64,000 nucleotides of DNA from Eretmocerus hayati. Lineage: Eukaryota > Arthropoda > Insecta > Hymenoptera > Aphelinidae. Position 1 is the stretch's first letter, and every line of letters begins with the position of its first letter. The position numbers and the translations under genes are program-made. The stretch is from positions 151,223,121 to 151,287,120 of the forward strand of contig CM056742.1 of NCBI GenBank assembly GCA_029851415.1, given 5' to 3'. This document shows, piece after piece, positions 58,441 through 64,000 of the stretch. The notes below the pieces were generated by a model. The model ran no database searches, was not told the origin of the DNA, and worked only from the letters and a program-made list of their open reading frames with translations.

Positions 58441-60066
58441 GTATGCGAAAGATATCAAACCAAGCTCGACCGCCACGAGTTTCGAACTTTTGCGTGCTGA
58501 AGTGAAAAATCTTTGCGAACACGAAATTTTCCCAACCTGAACTCGTTTGGGCCGAATTTTGGATTACCGCGCACGCGGAAAAATTTCCGAACGCAAGTGA
58601 CCTGCTCCGAGTTTCGAGTCTTCGCGTGCAAATAGCGATTGCACACGAAAATTCAACACTTTCCCGGCGTTCTGAACTTGTCGTTTCGGAGACATAGAGA
58701 CCAAAGGTAGAATAATCTTGAAAATATGTCGAATGTTCAGAACCACAACCTTCGATCATATTCAGAACAAAACCAGTAGAACGCTCCACAAGAGCTTGGG
58801 CAAGTGTCATGCAAAACATGCGCAGCCGCTGCAGGGTGTGAGTCCAACGCGCATCGTGTTGGGCTGTGCGACGACGAGCTGAGCTCATGCGTTATCAACG
58901 CGAAATTCGAATCTTCGTCTGGTGTCATTCCCAGGCCTGAGAAATCTTGATCTCCCAAATTTCCTGTGGTTCTAGAAGCTCACTCATCGCAACGGCAGAA
59001 TGGAGTCCGTGCAACTCAAATGCAAAACATGCGCAGCCGCTGCAGGGTCTGAGGCTCTCCGCATCGGGTCTGGCTGTCCGACGAGGAGCTGAGCATATGC
59101 TTCAATAATTTCTAATCAATCCGAATGATTGTTAGACAACAATTTTTGTGCATCAGGAACGTTGGCTCCCTATTCTTGTAATACCCAGTTTCATAGATAG
59201 CGAAGCGTCGTGATTCTTGATTATGACTGGCAATGACGAATTTTTTAGTGGTATTAGAGCCATAGAGACCAAAGGTAGAATAATCTTGAAAATATGTTGA
59301 TATTCCAGAACCACAACTTTCAATCCAACTCAGAATTAAACCAGTAAAACGCTCCAGAAGAGCTTGAGCGAGTGTCAATCAAAACATGCGCAGCCGCTGC
59401 AGGGTGTGAGTCCAACGCGCATCGTGTTGGTCTGGGCGACGACGAACTGAGCTCATGCGTTATCAACGCGAAATTCGAATTTTCAATTGATGCCATTTTT
59501 AGGCCTGAGTAATCTCGATCTCCCAATTTTCCTGTGGTTCTAGAGGCTCACTCATCGCAACGGCAGAATGAAGTTCGTGCAACTCAAATGCAAAACATGC
59601 GCAGCCGCTGCAGGGTCTGAGGCTCTCCGCATCGGGTCTGGCTGTCCGACGAGGAGCTGAGCATATGCTTCAATAATTACTAATCAATCCGAATGATTGT
59701 TAGACAACAACTTTTGTGCATCAGGAATGTTGGTTCCCTATTGTTGTAATACTCAGTCTCATAGATAGCGAAGCATCGTGATAGTTGATTATGACTGGCA
59801 ATGACGAATTTTACAGTGGTATTGGAGCAAGTTCAGAGATCTGGGAAAGTGTTGAATTTTCGTGTGCGATCGCTATTTGCACGCGAAGATCCAAAACTCG
59901 GACCAGGTCACTTGAGGCCGGAAAATTTTCCGCGTGCGCGGTAATCCGAAATTCGGCCCAAACGAGTTCAGGTTGGGAAAATTTCATGTTCGCAAAGATT
60001 TTTCACTTCAGCACGCAAAAGTTCGAAACTCGTGGCGGTTGAGCTTGGATTGATATCTTTCGCGTA
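58441..60066. repeat. Nested palindrome enclosing a 568-bp tandem duplication
   Basis: Arms 58,441-58,665 and 59,843-60,066 are inverted copies, moderately diverged. Between them a 568-bp unit is present twice (from 58,693 and from 59,261), each with two GCAAAACATGCGCAGCCGCTGCAGGG-like sites (some read TGCAAAACATGCGCAGCCGC). Confidence 0.8.
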
Positions 60067-60975
60067 CGGGAAAATTACTCACATAGCGCGCGCGAAATTC
60101 GAAATTACCTCGACAGACAAGTTAGAGAATGGAAACTGTCGCATGCGCGAAGAGGAAAGTCGCCCGCGCACACGGAAATTTCCCACCTTCTCCAGATACT
60201 TTGTCAGCTTCTCAATTATACGATTACGAGAAAAAGGTCCCTTTCTTCCTATCTAGGAAATTCAGCGTACGCGAAAGAAGCTTCTCGCGGGGGCTGCAGT
60301 GGACATCGTTACGCGTGGAGTAACAATCATCGATATTCCACAGGGCGACGAATCTCTCAAGTTCACAATACGAGACTTTGTGTTGGAGGAAAAGCCCCGA
60401 AGTTTATCAAGAGATAAAGTGTAAGAGTCATTTCACGTTGTTTACATAGGTAAAATCATAGCGTGAACCATCATCTCCGTTCATGCGAATTACCGAAAAG
60501 ATGATCTGCACCGCGGAAAGGGAAAATGAACACCTGATAAATTGTCGAAATTAGCATACGCGAGTATGAACTAAAATGTTATGGTTGACGCTGAAATCGC
60601 TGTCGTGCATGAGCGAGTTAGACCATAGCGTACGCGAAGCTCATGTTGAAAAGGAAAGAAAAAAAACGGGATCAGTACAATTTCTTACAAACGCGATGAT
60701 TCAGTAATTGAGCGCGCGCAAAAAATGATGTGACGTATCATACGATTTATCGCGTACGCGAAACCCAACTCCATTGACCCACCTCAACAGCACTAATCTC
60801 TGGCACTTAAGTAGAGGATCACTGACGAAACTCCAAATCAGGTCGATTGAATCATCCAATCCCCTAGCCTAAGTGAAGAAATGAGGCATGACCTCTTGCG
60901 AGCAAAAGGGTCACTCGGAGAACTTAAAATAGCTCAATCCGCATTGGGTCCGCTACCTTGTCCGCACTGAGCCTC

Positions 60976-61803
60976 CGCGGACGACAGCTCAAGCCACGCA
61001 TCACAGCAGAAAATAAACATTCCCAACGAGGCAATTCGACAGAAATGCTCCTCCAACGACGAAAAAAATTAAACACAACACAAGCACGTGGCATCATCTC
61101 GCATAAGCCGGTCGCGGGCCATGCAATTGGTGCACCGAAAACATGGCCCGCAGCAGACACATCGCATCACCTGTGCCGCGTTATCTGCTACGAGATTTCT
61201 GCTACGATACGGCATGCCCACCTTCTGCTGCAGCGGCCAAGGCCACGGTTGTCTGTTTGTCGGCTCTCGGAACGCATGCCACACAACATTATTCCACCCA
61301 CCTTATTATTCAACAACACTCTCCGCGACTCCCACAACACAAAAATTCAATCTCGAACGCGAAAAGCACCGCGTCGTTGCCTCTGCAGAAGCGCGCATGA
61401 ATTTATGCAATGCCGCTGCCACCGCACCCGCCGAAGACACGGCTCTCACAAAAACGCAAACGCCCCAACACGCACAGCACACCTAATTAATTTTTAATTT
61501 CCCGACACCAACAGCTCGCGCAAAAAAATCACGGTTCACAATCAATACAAGAGCAGCCGAAAAACACACCCCTCCGAGCCATAACCAAGCAGAATACACA
61601 ATGTAACGCTCTAGTGTAATGCTAGCCGTTAAGCATTACACACCAAACGTTACTGACATAACGCTAAAAAATACGTTTTTTCACACGACAGTTACAAACT
61701 CAGGAAACCGTAACAAAATCTCTCGATCTCACCAATCGAAATAACAAAATCACCGCTACCTAATTTTATCGGGGTGCACGCGAATTCTGAAACAGGTTGT
61801 ATA
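60976..61803 (-). repeat. Right inverted arm
   Basis: Reverse complement of the left arm with scattered substitutions and one or two short indels. Confidence 0.85.
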
Positions 61804-62302
61804 CATGAGACAGTAAATCGAAGAGGTCTTGGGGTGCTTTCGCGAGCACTAGGTGTTGATGAGAGGATGTCGGATACCGACATTGTCGAGTTCACAAACC
61901 ATTCGATAAATTGAGATATTGCAATTCTAATGAGTGACGCCGATTCTGTTTGGTCCATAAAATCGACGTTACTTATCAGATGTGCGATATCTCAAAATTC
62001 CATCAAATAGAATATGAAATCAACAATGTCCGTAGTGTGCAAACAGGATGCCGCAGGGTCAGAAATAGATATCAAAACCTCCGAACAATGCAAAACTGCA
62101 TAATTGTCGATAAGAAACGATTGAGTACGCATAGCTATGGAATAGCATGAGTGAATTAAAGGACATTGGAAATTTGGCAAAACAAGGCCACTTGATACCC
62201 GTATTACGTCTGAGATGTCCCACAGGCCTGAATTTTGCACGAGGATAGCCTAATTTTTAACGCAATAAACTGGATGAGCATAGATTATATTGCTGTCATG
62301 TG

Positions 62303-62425
62303 CAGCGTTGGCGCATCACATGCATTTTATATTGTAAAATCCTCTAAACGGCAATGTTCAGACCAATTTCCCCATGTTAAAAATGCACCCTGAACACAGT
62401 CATCTAGTGAACTACGCCAACGCTG
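62303..62425. mobile_element. 123-bp hAT-type MITE
   Basis: Inverted ends CAGCGTTGGCG/CGCCAACGCTG with an exact 8-bp duplication GTCATGTG on both sides (62,295-62,302 and 62,426-62,433). CAG-starting ends and 8-bp duplications are hAT hallmarks. Confidence 0.9.
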
Positions 62426-62770
62426 GTCATGTGACATGTGACATCACTCAGGAGGTTAGGTTGATCTCGCACTCTTCATTACAAGAAACTATAACTACCG
62501 GATTATTTCAAATAAACGATCGGAGTGTGCAAAACGAGTAATAGACCATTAGCCCATTTACTCACCTGCGAAAGTGCGTGACTGCGTCAGATTGCGTTAC
62601 TTGGGACTTATTATTAGCTCAATACAGTCTGCGCTCAACGTCCAAAACTTCACGAGCTTTGTTATGGATGAGGTTAACCATGAACTAAGACATGAGTCAG
62701 TTTAGATTGGTCGTCTGCAAAAGAATTCGAGTTCGAGAATAACCTACATGGGACAAAATTTAGCTTGCAC

Positions 62771-62794
62771 TGCACGGCTACCGCATGGCCTTAA
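62771..62794. mobile_element. MITE end fragment of the 4562-4942 family
   Basis: TGCACGGCTACCGCATGGCC followed by TTAA is the right terminus of that family. The preceding AAATTTAGCTTG also matches its subterminal region. The rest of the element is absent. Confidence 0.7.
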
Positions 62795-63609
62795 CCAAAA
62801 AACAAACTCAAGTGGTAGCAAAATAGAATCCAAATCTCAATTGATCTTAATAATCACCCAGTAGCATTGTTCGTCATATATCTTTCACTTGAATACGCTT
62901 GAATAATTCTCCAGTATAACATATCAACAGCGATGACCCGAATTCCGAGTGTGACAACTCCATGGTATTATCTCGTCGACCTCGTCAACATCCAACTTTC
63001 GGTACTGTGAGTCTAATATTCAACGGGTCAAGCGACGGGTAAAAATACTGACCCGTTTCAACAGCAAACAAAATATTTTCTCAGAAACTTCTTGATGAGC
63101 TCATGAGCTCGATGTGCCAATCATCTTACAAAGACGATAATAATTGTACCTATGCAACCTGACTCCAACAAGCGCTTTGAAAACCATCAAACATTATCAC
63201 AAATTGGAATTACAAATCGAGATATTACACCACGTCGCGGTGGAATGATAGGAATCCACGATTTTGTGAAATATTTTCTCTCTCAAAAAATGTAGGAGTC
63301 CCGTGAGTGCCGTGCTTGCGTTTGATAGTCCTTTACTGCATGGATATTGCAGGAAATATCAATCATTACATAATGCGTGATCATCATGTTATATCACATT
63401 CAACAATATTTTATGGAACTTTCGGGATCTTGACGACTTCATCTCACTTCGAATTCGAACCGGACCAATTTTAATAATTCACTACGATTCAGAAAAAGGT
63501 CGTCAATAATTTCCCATCGAGCAATGAATTCCTCCACAACGTTTCCTAAAATTTGAATTCCAAATGTCTCGAATCAGATGAAATCCCGATCCTTACTGAA
63601 AATAATTCC

Positions 63610-63858
63610 GTGGGACCCCATGGGACATCGTGGAACGAAACCTGGGCTTGGGAACATTTTTAATCTTGACACTTGGGAAATTTGGCATCCAAGACGTGCA
63701 GCATACAAATTTTGACCATTTCTATTCCAAAAATGGTTGAATTTGGTCAATTATGGTCAAAATTCGTATGCTACACGTTTCCAATGCCAAATTTCGTAAA
63801 TAATAAGATTGGAAATTTTCCCAGGGCCTGGTCCCAAGGAGTCCCATGGGGGTCCCCT
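63610..63858. mobile_element. ~250-bp foldback MITE
   Basis: Left TGGGACCCCATGGGAC and inverted right GGGGACCCCCATGGGAC. The arms pair through AAATTTGGCAT and AATTTTGACCAT near the centre. Confidence 0.75.
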
Positions 63859-64000
63859 AGAATCATTTAATGTGTCATCTACCAGATACACGTTGCCTCT
63901 ATTATATCTATTTCTAGAACGTTTTCGGACGGTTTTGATTATAAATAATTAAATCGATTGTTTTTTAAAAGTAGTTGCTAATTGGCTCTTTGCTGCATTC

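Larger units (their letters stand above)
54140..61803. mobile_element. 7.7-kb composite with 827-bp inverted arms
   Basis: Arms 54,140-54,966 and 60,976-61,803 are highly similar inverted copies with outer ends TATACAACCTGTTTCAG. The interior holds 269-bp tandem repeats, a TA-flanked 2.1-kb insertion, a nested palindrome and about 15 near-copies of CGCGTACGCG. Open frames up to about 150-180 codons in the arms are mirrored because the arms are duplicates; no domain is recognised. No target duplication was found. It could be a foldback-type transposon or an amplified inverted duplication. Confidence 0.7.

Overview
The window looks like AT-rich nuclear DNA of an arthropod, most likely an insect. 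It holds intron-containing genes with GT-AG splice sites and many non-autonomous DNA transposons with TTAA, TA or 8-bp target duplications. It also carries a Ty3/Gypsy-like LTR element and no bacterial-style operons. Species cannot be named from the sequence. Gene density is very low: only two protein-coding loci are well supported, both in the first 9.4 kb, and they converge tail to tail.

1-9.4 kb: two exons of an unrecognised coiled-coil-like protein on + (2517-2672 and 5829-6019). Their 3.2-kb intron holds a degenerate tandem repeat split by a 381-bp TTAA MITE. Opposite lies a five-exon F-box/leucine-rich-repeat gene on - (9375-6734) with two single-base frame breaks. 9.4-15.7 kb: nothing firm. 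15.7-36.75 kb: a repeat-built region bracketed by two related sequences in inverted orientation. Inside are a four-copy ~1-kb tandem array (about 16.64-26.65 kb) and a 6014-bp LTR element inserted precisely into its third unit. Further right are an eight- to nine-copy array of ~290-nt exon-like units with conserved splice signals on - (27.5-32.2 kb), a small MITE, and a 2156-bp TTAA element holding a 288-bp-arm hairpin.

37-45.8 kb: a cluster of foldback MITEs, one carrying a three-level nested insertion, plus a Tc1/mariner-type non-autonomous element. 45.8-51.4 kb: nothing recognised. 51.4-53.7 kb: a rearranged inverted-repeat element with another family nested in it. 54.1-61.8 kb: a 7.7-kb structure with 827-bp inverted arms around 269-bp tandem repeats rich in the palindrome TTCGCGTACGCGAA, itself interrupted by a TA-flanked 2.1-kb element and a nested palindrome. 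62-64 kb: a hAT-type MITE and other MITE pieces.

The most unusual signals are four. (1) Four consecutive hairpins in each LTR have different stems but a constant apical TACTTAGG. (2) The exon-like array has constant exon length, variable spacers and conserved acceptor/donor sites. (3) A GGGAAAC -1 slippery site joins gag to a second ORF in an element lacking pol. (4) The long hairpin could be an hpRNA/siRNA source. Comparisons were made by eye; no alignment or folding program was run.
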